Source of the DNA: a bacterium | GTDB taxonomy: Bacteria > Bdellovibrionota > Bacteriovoracia > Bacteriovoracales > Bacteriovoracaceae | Length of the DNA: 64,000 bases | Assembly (NCBI GenBank): GCA_030425045.1 | Contig: JAUHVL010000009.1 | Coordinates: 1-64,000, forward strand | Direction: 5' to 3' | In this document: one piece after another, positions 51,050 to 59,917 of the stretch | Layout of the letters: each line of letters opens with the position of its first letter | Numbering within the stretch: the stretch's first letter is position 1 | Translations under genes and position numbers: made by a program | Notes under the pieces: generated by a model | What the model was told of the DNA's origin: nothing | The model's input: only the letters and a program-made list of their open reading frames with translations | Database searches by the model: none

Positions 51050-51859
51050 CTAAATACATTGTGAAATGGCTCTTTCATTTGGAACGAACTCTTGCCATTC
51101 TAAAAAACTCATACATCGAGTATCAAGATCCCAAAGATGCCTTTGAGCTTTCATCGATATATTTGTCATTGCTTTCATTGATGGGAGATCATTTAGGTTT
51201 ATAACCCCATCTAACTCTCTCTGTATAAAAGATCTAACTCCACTCGCATACCTTAGTGCATCTGATAACTTTGCTCTATCTCTATATACATCTTCATTAT
51301 CTCTACTTAAAAAACGTGGAGATGACTCATTATTCAACCTATTCAAGTTTAGAAAAAAAAATTAAACTATCAAGTTGATTTACAATTTCCTGAATATCAA
51401 CGGAAGACATTCCATCAGGTGGATTACTAATTAAACTTTTACGTCTTTCAATTTCAGGCATCAACTCATTCATTAATCGATTTAGATAACTCTCACCTTC
51501 ACGTGGTAGTTTTTCAATATCTTCTTTAAAAGTATTCAAAAAATTATCAACAACTCCTTCATAGAAAAGTAAGAGCCCAAGAAGATCTCCAAATTCTTGA
51601 CCATAGTTTAAACAATGCTCATTTTCTCTATAACTATTATATATAATCCGAAGAAGGCCAATACGGGTATTATTTGGAATTGGTTTTCTTCCATAATAGT
51701 ATTCTTCAAATTCAGCTCTATAATGTGCTAGTTCTACATTTACTGTTTCACAATCAAGTTTTCCAACGTCATATGAACCATGTACTTCTTCCGAGTTAAG
51801 TCATCTGCGAGATTCATTTTAAAAAACAATAAACTAATAAAAATGACCTTTATTATCAT
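51050..51859 (-). pseudogene. frameshifted secreted protein gene
   Basis: An ATG at 51859 starts a signal peptide (MIIKVIFISLLFFKMNLADDL), cut here at 20 of its residues as MIIKVIFISLLFFKMNLADD, in one frame. From about 51795 the coding sense continues in another frame (SEEVHGSYDVGKLDCE...YYYGRKPIPNNTRIG...) with no start codon of its own until 51539, and after the stop at 51339 a third frame (51050-51346, TTG start) carries on with similar composition. One gene of about 260 codons with two frame changes is the simplest reading. Neither downstream segment has a ribosome site. Sequencing error is possible. Confidence 0.5.
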
Positions 51860-51991
51860 ATAAAAACTCTCAGTTATGTTTCTGATTATTTTCAATTTAT
51901 CTTTAGATAGGGCAAAATTACATCTTCACGGGGATATTACAATTTTCAAAAAAAGACTAAACATATAACCATAAGATCCGTTAAAGGATTT

Positions 51992-52696
51992 ATGAATTTA
52001 ATGAAGGGGTTTCCAGTAGAATTAAGATTTTCAACTATAACTTTGCTAAGCTTACTCTGTTCATTTCCTGGTCATTCACAATCAGTTCAGGAAGTATTTG
52101 AAAATCCTCATGAACTAGGCCTTCCTCCAGAACCAGGTTGCAGCACAAATACACAAGTTGTCGAGTTATCAGATTGTATAATTAGCTGGGAAGAACAAGA
52201 CGATGGACATACTATTTTTTCACCATTAGTTGACCTTTTTAAATATGGTACAATGAAGAACATGAGGCTTCAGCCACCTAGGCCTATATTTTCCTCAAGT
52301 GAATGTGAGGAGGTCTTCTATAGAGAGCGAAGAGCAGAGCTAGAAGAGCGTCAGAGGTTAGAGCAGGAAAGGCAAGAACAAATTCAAGCATTTAAAAGTA
52401 CAGGCATAATTAGTCCATCTGAGATTCAAATTTCAGTTCACGATGGAATAGGAAAATGTAATGCTATCATCATAAAAGCTTATAATGAGATTATAGCAAT
52501 TATTGGTAGTTATAAATGCAAAGACCACGATAATAGTGTAGATATTAGCAATAAGCATATTAACAATTTAAGTCGGATAGCTTCTGATATGAGTGTCCAT
52601 TTAAATAATTTATCAAATGACCAGGATCAGCTAATTCAGTTTCAGCTTGAAAACTGGAATGAACAAATACCAAATAATATATTTAACACTCTATAA
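51992..52696 (+). CDS. secreted protein with coiled coil, unknown function
   Basis: The product is 234 aa with a signal-like segment (TITLLSLLCSFPGHS) after a short polar start, and AAAGG before the ATG. Residues about 108-135 form a Glu/Arg-rich helix (EERQRLEQERQEQ). Four Cys in the mature N-terminal half and two later suggest disulfides. It is divergent from the frameshifted gene. No family recognised. Confidence 0.6.
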   Translation: MNLMKGFPVELRFSTITLLSLLCSFPGHSQSVQEVFENPHELGLPPEPGCSTNTQVVELSDCIISWEEQDDGHTIFSPLVDLFKYGTMKNMRLQPPRPIFSSSECEEVFYRERRAELEERQRLEQERQEQIQAFKSTGIISPSEIQISVHDGIGKCNAIIIKAYNEIIAIIGSYKCKDHDNSVDISNKHINNLSRIASDMSVHLNNLSNDQDQLIQFQLENWNEQIPNNIFNTL

Positions 52697-52885
52697 CACA
52701 TCAATCAAGAAAAACTAAGCGGTGTTACGACTAGCTCACTTAAATAAATGTGTTTCCACCAAGTATCTTTTGGCTTACAGATTAATCATAACTAAAACTA
52801 ATATTAGTGTTAATTGATCCTTCTACAAAAATTTGTTAATTCTCATCAACTTTTTTAACGATCTTCATTTCTATTACGTTTTTAT

Positions 52886-53158
52886 TTAAAAAAGACATTT
52901 TTTATCTTTTGAAATCATTTTTCTTTTGAACGCATATTTGTTGTTACATTTTTCTTCAAAGTTTAACAAAAATTCCGTAACTCTATTAATATCTTTATCT
53001 GAAGTAAAAGATAAGTGAGATCGAAACTTTCTTCCAGAGCTGGTTTCATATGTTTTTATCGTTACCCCTTTTATTGAAACAGAACTTACTAGGCTTTCAG
53101 AACAAAAAGCATTAAAGCCAAACAGTAATAATAAGGAAGTGGTAATCCGTTTACTCAT
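52886..53158 (-). CDS. small secreted protein coupled to a kinase-phosphatase pair
   Basis: The ATG at 53158 overlaps the stop of the phosphatase gene (TGATG). The 90 aa product has a signal peptide (ITTSLLLLFGFNAFC) and a short basic mature part. Coupling to the kinase-phosphatase operon is the only clue to its role. Confidence 0.6.
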   Translation of the reverse strand: MSKRITTSLLLLFGFNAFCSESLVSSVSIKGVTIKTYETSSGRKFRSHLSFTSDKDINRVTEFLLNFEEKCNNKYAFKRKMISKDKKCLF

Positions 53159-53922
53159 CACCAACCAACAAGGATAAAGGCGAGGTCATCATCTTTTTTC
53201 CATTGATTACCTTCATATCGGCTTTCGCAGAAGTCAGATAAAGCATCAAAAGACCTACTTAGAGATTTCCCCAATACGATATCTGTAATCTCTTTATGAG
53301 ATAAATTATCAAATAAACCATCGGTTCCAACTAAACAAGTATATCCTTTTTTTAAATTAAACAAAGATGAAGACTGTATACTAAAACTCTTTTCTCCCAT
53401 AAGATGGGTCACAATATTTCTATCTGGATCCTCAAGTGATTCATCTTGTGAAATTAACCCTGCTTCAACTTTATGTCCAACAAGAGAATGAGGAATAGAT
53501 TTATAAACAAGAGTTCCATTTGAGTTCCACAATAAGACTTCAGAATCGCCCACACAGTAAAATCGTATCGAATCATCTTTCACCGAAGCTAAAGCTAACG
53601 TTGTCTTGGCATTACTTGTTTTTTTTCTAATGTGATCATTACCTTTATCTATAGAGTTTAAAATCTTCCCTGGCTTACTTTTTGCCATCTGCTCAACAAT
53701 AATTTGTGAAGCGACTTCACCTTGGGGGTACCCTCCGGCTCCATCGGCAACTCCAAATAAAAGTCCATTTTTGTTGGACGTCACAAAAAGAGAATCTTCG
53801 TTTTGCCATCCAGAGAAGTTTGGAGAGAGATAATAACCTATCTTAAAGTTTTCATTTAAGATAAAATCTTTTTTCGTTTCACTTTCTCCGGGCAACGTTA
53901 GTTTAAATTCATTAGATGGCAT
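53158..53922 (-). CDS. PP2C-family Ser/Thr phosphatase
   Basis: The product is 254 aa. GVADGAGGYPQGEVAS carries the metal-binding Asp and Gly pair of PP2C, TTLALASVKDDSIRFYCVGDSEVLL is the next strand block (quoted in part: FYCVGDSEVLL), and TDGLFDNLS and KKDDDLAFILV supply the remaining acidic ligands. It overlaps the kinase gene by 11 bases and probably reverses its phosphorylation. Confidence 0.88.
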   Translation of the reverse strand: MPSNEFKLTLPGESETKKDFILNENFKIGYYLSPNFSGWQNEDSLFVTSNKNGLLFGVADGAGGYPQGEVASQIIVEQMAKSKPGKILNSIDKGNDHIRKKTSNAKTTLALASVKDDSIRFYCVGDSEVLLWNSNGTLVYKSIPHSLVGHKVEAGLISQDESLEDPDRNIVTHLMGEKSFSIQSSSLFNLKKGYTCLVGTDGLFDNLSHKEITDIVLGKSLSRSFDALSDFCESRYEGNQWKKDDDLAFILVGW

Positions 53923-54637
53923 CGGACCAATCCATTAGCTCTAAATGTCTCTTAAGAATCGATACATTTCTAAACTTTTTGAGAATTAATGATCTTTTTA
54001 AACCACAAATTATATATTTTACAGACTCAGGAAGCTTACTATAATGTTTATCCCCTCCCAAAATATCATAAAAGATTCTTATCACTTTTATAATATCTTC
54101 ATCACGATTATCCTTCTTAGAATCACCCCAATGGTGCATATCAATAATTTTTAAATCAAAAGAAAGTCCGAACCTTTTTATCATAATATTATCAACATGA
54201 AGGTCTCCATGATACTCACCTCTATTGTGAATATAATCTAAACCTGAAACGATCGAGTAAAGTAAGTGAATAGCGGGAAAGATTCCTAATCTTTTACCTC
54301 TTTGAGAATTAACAAAATCGCCGAGGATTTGCCCTTCGATATATTCTGAAACCAAGCAGGCCACTTCAAATTCATCATAGCGAACTAACTCATGAGAGAG
54401 ATAGTCCATAACAATGGGGCAATCACGAAGTTTCTCTAACTTAAGTGCATAACGACGACTAACTTTATTTCTTTTGTTTCTGTGGGGATAAAAAAGCTTC
54501 ACCGCCCTGACAAGCTGAGTATCATTTTCAAAAACTTTATAAACTTCGCCTTCATAGCCACCTCCTAAAAAACTATCAATGGTATAGTTTTTCGTGAGAA
54601 AGTAACCTGGCTCTAGTGAAAAAGAATTAATACTCAA
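53912..54637 (-). CDS. Ser/Thr protein kinase, short and with altered DFG
   Basis: The start is a TTG at 54637 after AAGGGAAG. The 241 aa product is a kinase domain only: glycine loop GGGYEGEV, AVKLF with the ATP Lys, YIEGQI at the hinge, HGDLHVDN as catalytic loop (Asp, Asn present) and IDMHHWG where DFG is expected. The metal-binding Asp is kept but FG is replaced. No membrane segment or sensor domain. It forms an operon with PP2C. Confidence 0.85.
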   Translation of the reverse strand: MSINSFSLEPGYFLTKNYTIDSFLGGGYEGEVYKVFENDTQLVRAVKLFYPHRNKRNKVSRRYALKLEKLRDCPIVMDYLSHELVRYDEFEVACLVSEYIEGQILGDFVNSQRGKRLGIFPAIHLLYSIVSGLDYIHNRGEYHGDLHVDNIMIKRFGLSFDLKIIDMHHWGDSKKDNRDEDIIKVIRIFYDILGGDKHYSKLPESVKYIICGLKRSLILKKFRNVSILKRHLELMDWSDAI

Positions 54638-54689
54638 TTGTCTTCCCTTATGCGTTTGTTAATATTATGCAAAATTAAATTTAGCATGA

Positions 54690-55988
54690 CTATTTTTTCG
54701 TTGATTTTATTCTTTTAAGCTCTCTTAAAATTCTCCAGTTTACTCGAGCAATCCCTAAAGAAGGCCTACCCACAATTGGTCTGACAAAAGGAATGACAGC
54801 CTTGGAAAAGGACTTGAAATCGAGCGGTGGCATAAAGTACAAACAAAGGAATCTTAATGATGTTGAAATAATAAAGAGATATTCGTATTTAAAGTTTGGT
54901 AAATACTTACTTAAGCCAAAGAAAATAAGCCCACCGACAAGGCTAGCAAAAGCAATCATGAGTGAATTGTATAAATTAAGTGAAATATTATACGTTCCAT
55001 TTTTCTCTGTAGGAATTTTTTGAAACACTTTTAACAGAAAAATTAACTCAAAAAGTCCCCAAACTATTCCAGAAAATATTTCAATAAAAAGAAGGTAATA
55101 ATAGTGAGGATAAATGATCCAAACAATGGGAAGGATCGCCACTCCAATAGCGCTTAACATAAAAAAAAGCCGAATATTTTTTTCGTTTAGCACACCTTTT
55201 ACTAAACGCATGACGATGACCCTTCCGACGAAATTCGCTGAAATAATGGTCATGTACTGAAAATAATTAAATTTTAAAACCTCAAACATATAAGGGGTAA
55301 AAAATGGTGCCGCGATAAAAACAGTACCTCGAAAAAAAAGAATAAACGTTGTTACTGAATGCATATTGGAGTAGTTTTTTATCTCTTTAAAAAATCCTTT
55401 ATTCAACGTCGTCATGGGACGAAAATCTATTCCATAGTCATCTTTTAGATAGATCGCTAAACAAGAAATCAAACGACAGATCAGAGCCATGAGAAAGATA
55501 ATTTTAAAATTATTCGTTTGATTTAAAATGATTCCAGAAATCACCATCCCTAAAAGTGTCCCAGTATAAATAAAGGCATTTCTCTTTGAGAAAAAATTCA
55601 CATAGTCACTTGCCCCTATTGCTTGAGACATCCAAGCACTCCATACTGAAGAGCTCGAAAAAAATAAGGCCCAATACAAGCAAACCAATCCAAAAAATAT
55701 GGGATACGAAAGTTCATGATAAATAAGAGGAAGAAGTAATAATAAACTTTGAACGAGAGCTGAAAAATATACCCAAATTCGATAACGCTGAATCTTATTT
55801 ACAATTAATGGAGTAAGTAGCTGTAGTACTCCGCCAAAGGCCATAGGCAATGTGGCAATTAAGCCGGCTTTCAGCTCTCCATGATCTAATGAAAGAGAGT
55901 ACGCTGTAAAATAAGTCTCTCCACCTCCTACTAAGATGGCAAAAAAAAGTGCATCAATATAACTTAAGAGCTTATTTTTATTCTTCAT
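54690..55988 (-). CDS. MFS-family transporter
   Basis: The product is 432 aa with about 12 membrane helices. The first helices (YFTAYSLSLDHGELKAGLIA) and loop 2-3 region fit MFS fold; no family-specific motif tells the substrate. It stands alone, 52 bases upstream of the kinase gene in the same direction, and may be in the same transcript. Confidence 0.78.
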   Translation of the reverse strand: MKNKNKLLSYIDALFFAILVGGGETYFTAYSLSLDHGELKAGLIATLPMAFGGVLQLLTPLIVNKIQRYRIWVYFSALVQSLLLLLPLIYHELSYPIFFGLVCLYWALFFSSSSVWSAWMSQAIGASDYVNFFSKRNAFIYTGTLLGMVISGIILNQTNNFKIIFLMALICRLISCLAIYLKDDYGIDFRPMTTLNKGFFKEIKNYSNMHSVTTFILFFRGTVFIAAPFFTPYMFEVLKFNYFQYMTIISANFVGRVIVMRLVKGVLNEKNIRLFFMLSAIGVAILPIVWIIYPHYYYLLFIEIFSGIVWGLFELIFLLKVFQKIPTEKNGTYNISLNLYNSLMIAFASLVGGLIFFGLSKYLPNFKYEYLFIISTSLRFLCLYFMPPLDFKSFSKAVIPFVRPIVGRPSLGIARVNWRILRELKRIKSTKK

Positions 55989-56177
55989 AACTAATGAGAA
56001 TCGGAATAAAAGAACTTCAATACAATTCGATTTTAATCACATAAAACTTAGCTTATTCCTAACTGACAAGATTAGCTTAAAACTAATTAAATTAACCAAT
56101 AAAACGATTTTACCTAACTGGCTTTTCGCTCGATAATGCTAAGCAACAACCATTCACTTATGTTTTGGAGGGTGAAA

Positions 56178-56420
56178 ATGAGCAAGTTATTAATTTCAGT
56201 TTTAGTTATGGGTTTATCGCTAAGTACATTTGCAGCAGACAAAAAGCCTTGTGGAAAATACAAAGCGATTTCATGCTCAAAAGTTGATGGGGCCAAAAGA
56301 AGTCACTTTTGTTGGAAAAAGGGAAATTTAAGTGCTGAAAGAAAGGCCAAAATTTGTACAACAGAAAAGAGAAAAAAAAGAGCAAAAAAGTTAAACAACA
56401 AAAAAACAATTAAAAGCTAA
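56178..56420 (+). CDS. small secreted basic protein
   Basis: The ATG at 56178 follows TTGGAGGGTGAAA. The 80 aa product has a signal peptide (LLISVLVMGLSLSTFA) and a strongly basic mature part with four Cys (KPCG, ISCS, HFCW, KICT) and a Lys/Arg-rich tail. Eleven bases later begins a short acidic secreted protein, so the two form an operon of opposite charges. Function unknown. Confidence 0.65.
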   Translation: MSKLLISVLVMGLSLSTFAADKKPCGKYKAISCSKVDGAKRSHFCWKKGNLSAERKAKICTTEKRKKRAKKLNNKKTIKS

Positions 56421-56431
56421 GGAGTATCGAA

Positions 56432-56692
56432 ATGAATAAGGAAACAAGAATGAACCAAAAAATCATGATCCTAATCTTCGCATTATTTTTTATTTTGCTT
56501 GCGAGCTATCCCCTCAATGCTTTTGATGGTGATGATACCGATTACAACAGCAATAATAATGAGGATATCCAGATGGAGCGTAATACCGCTTCTGAGACAG
56601 AAGACGAAGAAGAAGCTCAAGTGTCAGAGAACACGACTACAAATGAAAATAGCGAATCAGGAGATGACGAAGGAACTCTCATTATCGAATAA
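56432..56692 (+). CDS. small secreted acidic protein
   Basis: The ATG at 56432 follows AAGGAGTATCGAA. The 86 aa product has a signal-like segment (IMILIFALFFILLASYPLNA) and an acidic low-complexity tail rich in Asp, Glu and Asn. It lies 11 bases after the basic partner gene. It resembles the 50567 protein in composition but lacks its aromatic tail. Confidence 0.6.
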   Translation: MNKETRMNQKIMILIFALFFILLASYPLNAFDGDDTDYNSNNNEDIQMERNTASETEDEEEAQVSENTTTNENSESGDDEGTLIIE

Positions 56693-56702
56693 ATCACTTA
56701 AC

Positions 56703-56728
56703 AATAGAGGGTAGTCACACCCTCTATT
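56703..56728. terminator. stem-loop after the 56432 gene
   Basis: AATAGAGGGT (56703-56712) pairs with ACCCTCTATT (56719-56728) across 6 bases, 10 bases after the stop. No U-run follows. Confidence 0.55.
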
Positions 56729-56824
56729 CCCAAAATCATCAAAAAAATCAATACAAATATTTAAAATTATCTATTTTATTAATATAAACTAGCAATTTAA
56801 AATTCTAATCAACAAGGAGGTTCT

Positions 56825-57214
56825 ATGAAAACACTATCATCGTATCTTAACTCAAAGGAACAAGAGAGTTTCACTATACAGGAAGCAGGATTGAAGTTAA
56901 GTCCTGAAGATTATCTTAAAGTAAGAATGAGGTTGAAGTCTTTGGAAGCAAAAGTCCCTGCGACTTCAGTTATAAACTTCAAAGTGACCAAAATTGATTC
57001 TGAAAAATTTAAAGGAGAACTTGTCATCTTTGCTCCAGAAAAGACGTTTAAGGTTGTTGAGTATTCAGACTGTGCGATGAGTATTTTTTTTATAGCACAC
57101 AAACAAATTAAAAAGAATATTCTCGGCTGGAAAAAATCAATACTTGATAAGTATATTAATTTTCCTATTTTTAATTCACATAAAATAAATTATGGAGGTT
57201 ATGTCTATGAGTAG
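56825..57214 (+). CDS. HPF/RaiA-like protein, second copy of the OB-fold module
   Basis: The product is 129 aa. AAGGAGG precedes the ATG. The core ATSVINFKVTK, FKGELVIFAPEKTFKVVE and helix KQIKKNILGWKKSI align with the 37271 protein. Its last residues (GGYVYE) are encoded by the GGAGGTTATG ribosome site of the next gene, exactly as at 37654. It probably binds ribosomes or a related particle. This is inference. Confidence 0.55.
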   Translation: MKTLSSYLNSKEQESFTIQEAGLKLSPEDYLKVRMRLKSLEAKVPATSVINFKVTKIDSEKFKGELVIFAPEKTFKVVEYSDCAMSIFFIAHKQIKKNILGWKKSILDKYINFPIFNSHKINYGGYVYE

Positions 57215-57626
57215 CTTATTTTATAAAAAACTTTTTGCAGACTACTTAAACGACGAAGATATTATCATTTCAGGAACATTAACCCCTGCACACTGGGAAT
57301 ATAACGGAGATATAAAACAATTCTCTATTATATCTGATCTCAGTGAAGAATATTTTATTGAAAAATTTAAAAATAAAAGAAAACTTTTAAAGTTACTCAA
57401 CAATAGAGTTCAAATAAAAGGGAAATTACGAATTGATGATTATGGAAATCAATTTATAAAAATAAAAGATATAAAAGTACTCTCAGGTCCGAGTTCATTA
57501 TCCTTAACTCTCTTAAGACCCACAGACATAGCGTTCCATTCGGAAGAGTTCCCCTCGGCCGTGCCTAAACAATACGCCATCAATCAATATGGACAATTTA
57601 GTGACCTGAGTTCCGTTACCCAATAA
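57207..57626 (+). CDS. OB-fold-like protein, second copy
   Basis: The ATG at 57207 is 7 bases after GGAGG; ATGs at 57192 and 57201 are too close or lie before it. The 139 aa product aligns with the 37651 protein: SGTLTPAHWEYNGD, FSIISDLSEEYFI, NNRVQIKGKLR and IKDIKVL. Its last 45 residues are Pro/Ser-rich. The stop lies 2 bases before a hairpin. Confidence 0.58.
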   Translation: MSSLFYKKLFADYLNDEDIIISGTLTPAHWEYNGDIKQFSIISDLSEEYFIEKFKNKRKLLKLLNNRVQIKGKLRIDDYGNQFIKIKDIKVLSGPSSLSLTLLRPTDIAFHSEEFPSAVPKQYAINQYGQFSDLSSVTQ

Positions 57627-57627
57627 G

Positions 57628-57700
57628 AGGTGTTTTTCATAAACACCTGAATGCGGGGCCAACCAGATTCATACCAAGAGGTATTGGTGCCAGGCCCCGC
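57628..57700. terminator. two consecutive stem-loops, the second long and structured
   Basis: AGGTGTTT (57628-57635) pairs with AAACACCT (57641-57648). Then GCGGGGCC (57653-57660) pairs with GGCCCCGC (57693-57700), enclosing further pairs ACCA/TGGT and ATACC/GGTAT. The second is more elaborate than an ordinary terminator, and no U-run follows either. It lies between convergent genes. Confidence 0.55.
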
Positions 57701-57736
57701 TCTGCTGTATTCTCTAATATTTATAAAAGTAGATTT

Positions 57737-59035
57737 TTACTTGTCGCGACTTGGATCAAAATAATAAAAGCCACTACCACCTTTTGCTAAGCCTAAGGCT
57801 GAATGATGTCTCCACGCAAACCCAAAATTAATATGGTCACCATTAGAAGTAGATGCATTATAATTATTATAGAAAGTTCCGGAGCCTCCAGGGATTGTTA
57901 CCGTTGAAGGAACATACGCAACTTTTCCATGAATTGAACCATAATTGGCACGACTTAGCTTAAAGATAGGATTCCCACCAAGCGCTTTAATCTTATTTAC
58001 GATAGGAGCAAAGTAATAAGAGTTTTTCTTTCTTCTCACATAGAGTTTTCCAAATCTTTTAATCACCACAAGGTTATTATTTGGAGAAACTAAATTGATA
58101 ATTCTGTCTGCTCTTTTTCTTTTGGCAAAAGAAGGATGGGTGTCGATAAGTCTATAAACAAGCTTCCCTTTTATTTTAATGGGAGCAATATGCTTAAATC
58201 TTGATTTATTATAAAGAAGCTCTTTTGTATTTGGAGTACCTCTCACTGGAAACACCATCCAATTACCATCTTTATCCCACTGTCTTTGAAAGTAGTTAAT
58301 CTGACTTCCACTACTCACTCTTCTGATTCGATAATACCTTTTCACTTTCCAAGGGTTATAAATCATCACTTTCTCTACTCCACCAGACATATCATAACCA
58401 TTAACGGCCATGGCATGTAACCAAGGAGTCGCTTCATAATATACTGATGTTAAACCCGTAGCATTCGTTTGCTTTTTCCAATTTCCTGTTTGAGTAACAA
58501 CTTTCATTGTCGGTAATCTCGATTGAAAAGCATTATGAAAATACCCTTCTGTTCCAACCTGTGGATACTCAACTTTTGCATTAAATAATCCCGCGGTATT
58601 AGTGATATGATAATTCGTCACACTAATTCTCGTCCCAGTTCCGCTTCTAAAGCCTAAATCTCTCGCTTGATCCATAATAGTTTCATTAACAGCAGAGTTT
58701 TGCTTCCCCGCTGGCATTTCTAAGTTTGTTACAGATAATCCCGTTTTTCCGGCTACTCTCGCATCGACATAGTTTTTGAAGTTACGACAAGTTGAAAGAT
58801 ATGAATTATAAGTACAGAAATTTTTATTAATACTTGATCGACTATCAGCCAGCGCTGAAATCATTAACATGGAATATGTAGTTGGTGCACATAGACCAGC
58901 AACTTTAAACTGGCTCTCAGGTCCTCCCTGACTTAGAAGTGGCATATCTTTTAAGTAACAAGAATTTTCTGTAGCACAGTCAGATCCATATATATTTAAT
59001 GAAAGTGATAGTAATAATATAGATAATGCTTTCAT
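57737..59035 (-). CDS. secreted C39-like cysteine protease, putative
   Basis: The product is 432 aa with a signal peptide ending near residue 17. GLCAPTTYSMLM (Cys49) resembles the Cys-x-Pro-T/S nucleophile site of C39-like peptidases; LHAMAVNGYD (His about 208) and MIYNPW supply the His and Asn/Asp. A long C-terminal beta-rich region of about 180 residues follows. Gram-negative use of this fold includes exported peptidases and bacteriocin processing. No inhibitor or transporter gene is adjacent. Confidence 0.6.
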   Translation of the reverse strand: MKALSILLLSLSLNIYGSDCATENSCYLKDMPLLSQGGPESQFKVAGLCAPTTYSMLMISALADSRSSINKNFCTYNSYLSTCRNFKNYVDARVAGKTGLSVTNLEMPAGKQNSAVNETIMDQARDLGFRSGTGTRISVTNYHITNTAGLFNAKVEYPQVGTEGYFHNAFQSRLPTMKVVTQTGNWKKQTNATGLTSVYYEATPWLHAMAVNGYDMSGGVEKVMIYNPWKVKRYYRIRRVSSGSQINYFQRQWDKDGNWMVFPVRGTPNTKELLYNKSRFKHIAPIKIKGKLVYRLIDTHPSFAKRKRADRIINLVSPNNNLVVIKRFGKLYVRRKKNSYYFAPIVNKIKALGGNPIFKLSRANYGSIHGKVAYVPSTVTIPGGSGTFYNNYNASTSNGDHINFGFAWRHHSALGLAKGGSGFYYFDPSRDK

Positions 59036-59165
59036 CTTTCCCCCGTTTTTTTCCTAACTTAATTATAAGTTTTTTTCGCTTACGAGCTTAGAAGCAAATC
59101 AAATTGCACCTTTTATCAAGGGATTAGTTTTAGAAAAGTTTAGAATTTTTGCCTTAAAACTGTGG

Positions 59166-59906
59166 CTATTTAACTAAATTCGGATACATACTTTTCATTC
59201 TTCCATAAATCATTTCTCGCCCAGGACTTCCTTCATTCTTTGAAAGGGCCTTTTGAATAAGCTTTTTAGATGATACATTTGAATCTGAGTGCTCTACATA
59301 TAACTCTAAAGATATTAAAGGCGTAAAGAAGATGGTTTCACCATCCCCTACTGTATTTAATGCTTGGCTTTTGAAAAGCTTCAATTTTAACTCTTTATCA
59401 CATTCTAAACGTGTGGCGAGTTGAACTAATGTTTGAGAAGCTCCATCATTTTCAATTCGCATTTTGTTGAGACCATCGGTTAGCTCTTTCATGGCTAATT
59501 CAGGATTAGCATTGAGCTCATCAAAGATTTGAATAAGCTTATCCATATTTTTATCAGGAGTAGTGTGTTCAATTAACTCCACGGCCTTGGCCAAATTCAT
59601 TCCCTCTGGAGTAGGAGAAAAATATTTTCGATATTGATTTCCACTTCCATATTCAAGGGGTTTTGACTTTATCGATGCAATACCTCTACCAACAGAAGCA
59701 TTTGTATCCTGATTATTATTTGAAAATTTATGATCAGTTTCTTCATCTTTACTCATCTCATAATGTTTAAAATTTGATATCGTCTTACCTTGATCAGCTT
59801 CAGTGTAATGTTCATTTGTATCTTCATTTAAAAGCTTACCGATAAGAAAAAAACTTCCCATAACACATAAATTTAAAACAAGTATTTTAAAGATCTTCAT
59901 CATCAC
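59166..59906 (-). CDS. membrane-anchored protein of unknown function
   Basis: The product is 246 aa with one N-terminal hydrophobic segment (ILVLNLCVMGSFFLIG), then a disordered charged linker and a helical domain. Its start lies 11 bases after the previous gene's stop, in one operon. The 59918 protein has the same plan, though no direct alignment stands out. Confidence 0.62.
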   Translation of the reverse strand: MMMKIFKILVLNLCVMGSFFLIGKLLNEDTNEHYTEADQGKTISNFKHYEMSKDEETDHKFSNNNQDTNASVGRGIASIKSKPLEYGSGNQYRKYFSPTPEGMNLAKAVELIEHTTPDKNMDKLIQIFDELNANPELAMKELTDGLNKMRIENDGASQTLVQLATRLECDKELKLKLFKSQALNTVGDGETIFFTPLISLELYVEHSDSNVSSKKLIQKALSKNEGSPGREMIYGRMKSMYPNLVK

Positions 59907-59917
59907 ACCTTTTAACT

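Noticed and set aside
51339-51539. 66 aa gene starting at TTG 51539
   Set aside because: Coding sense continues upstream in the same frame to about 51800, so the start is an artefact of a frameshift.
56136-56178. Sigma-54 promoter before the 56178 gene (CTGGCTTTTCGCTCG)
   Set aside because: GG and the next GC are not 10 bases apart and no TTGCW follows.
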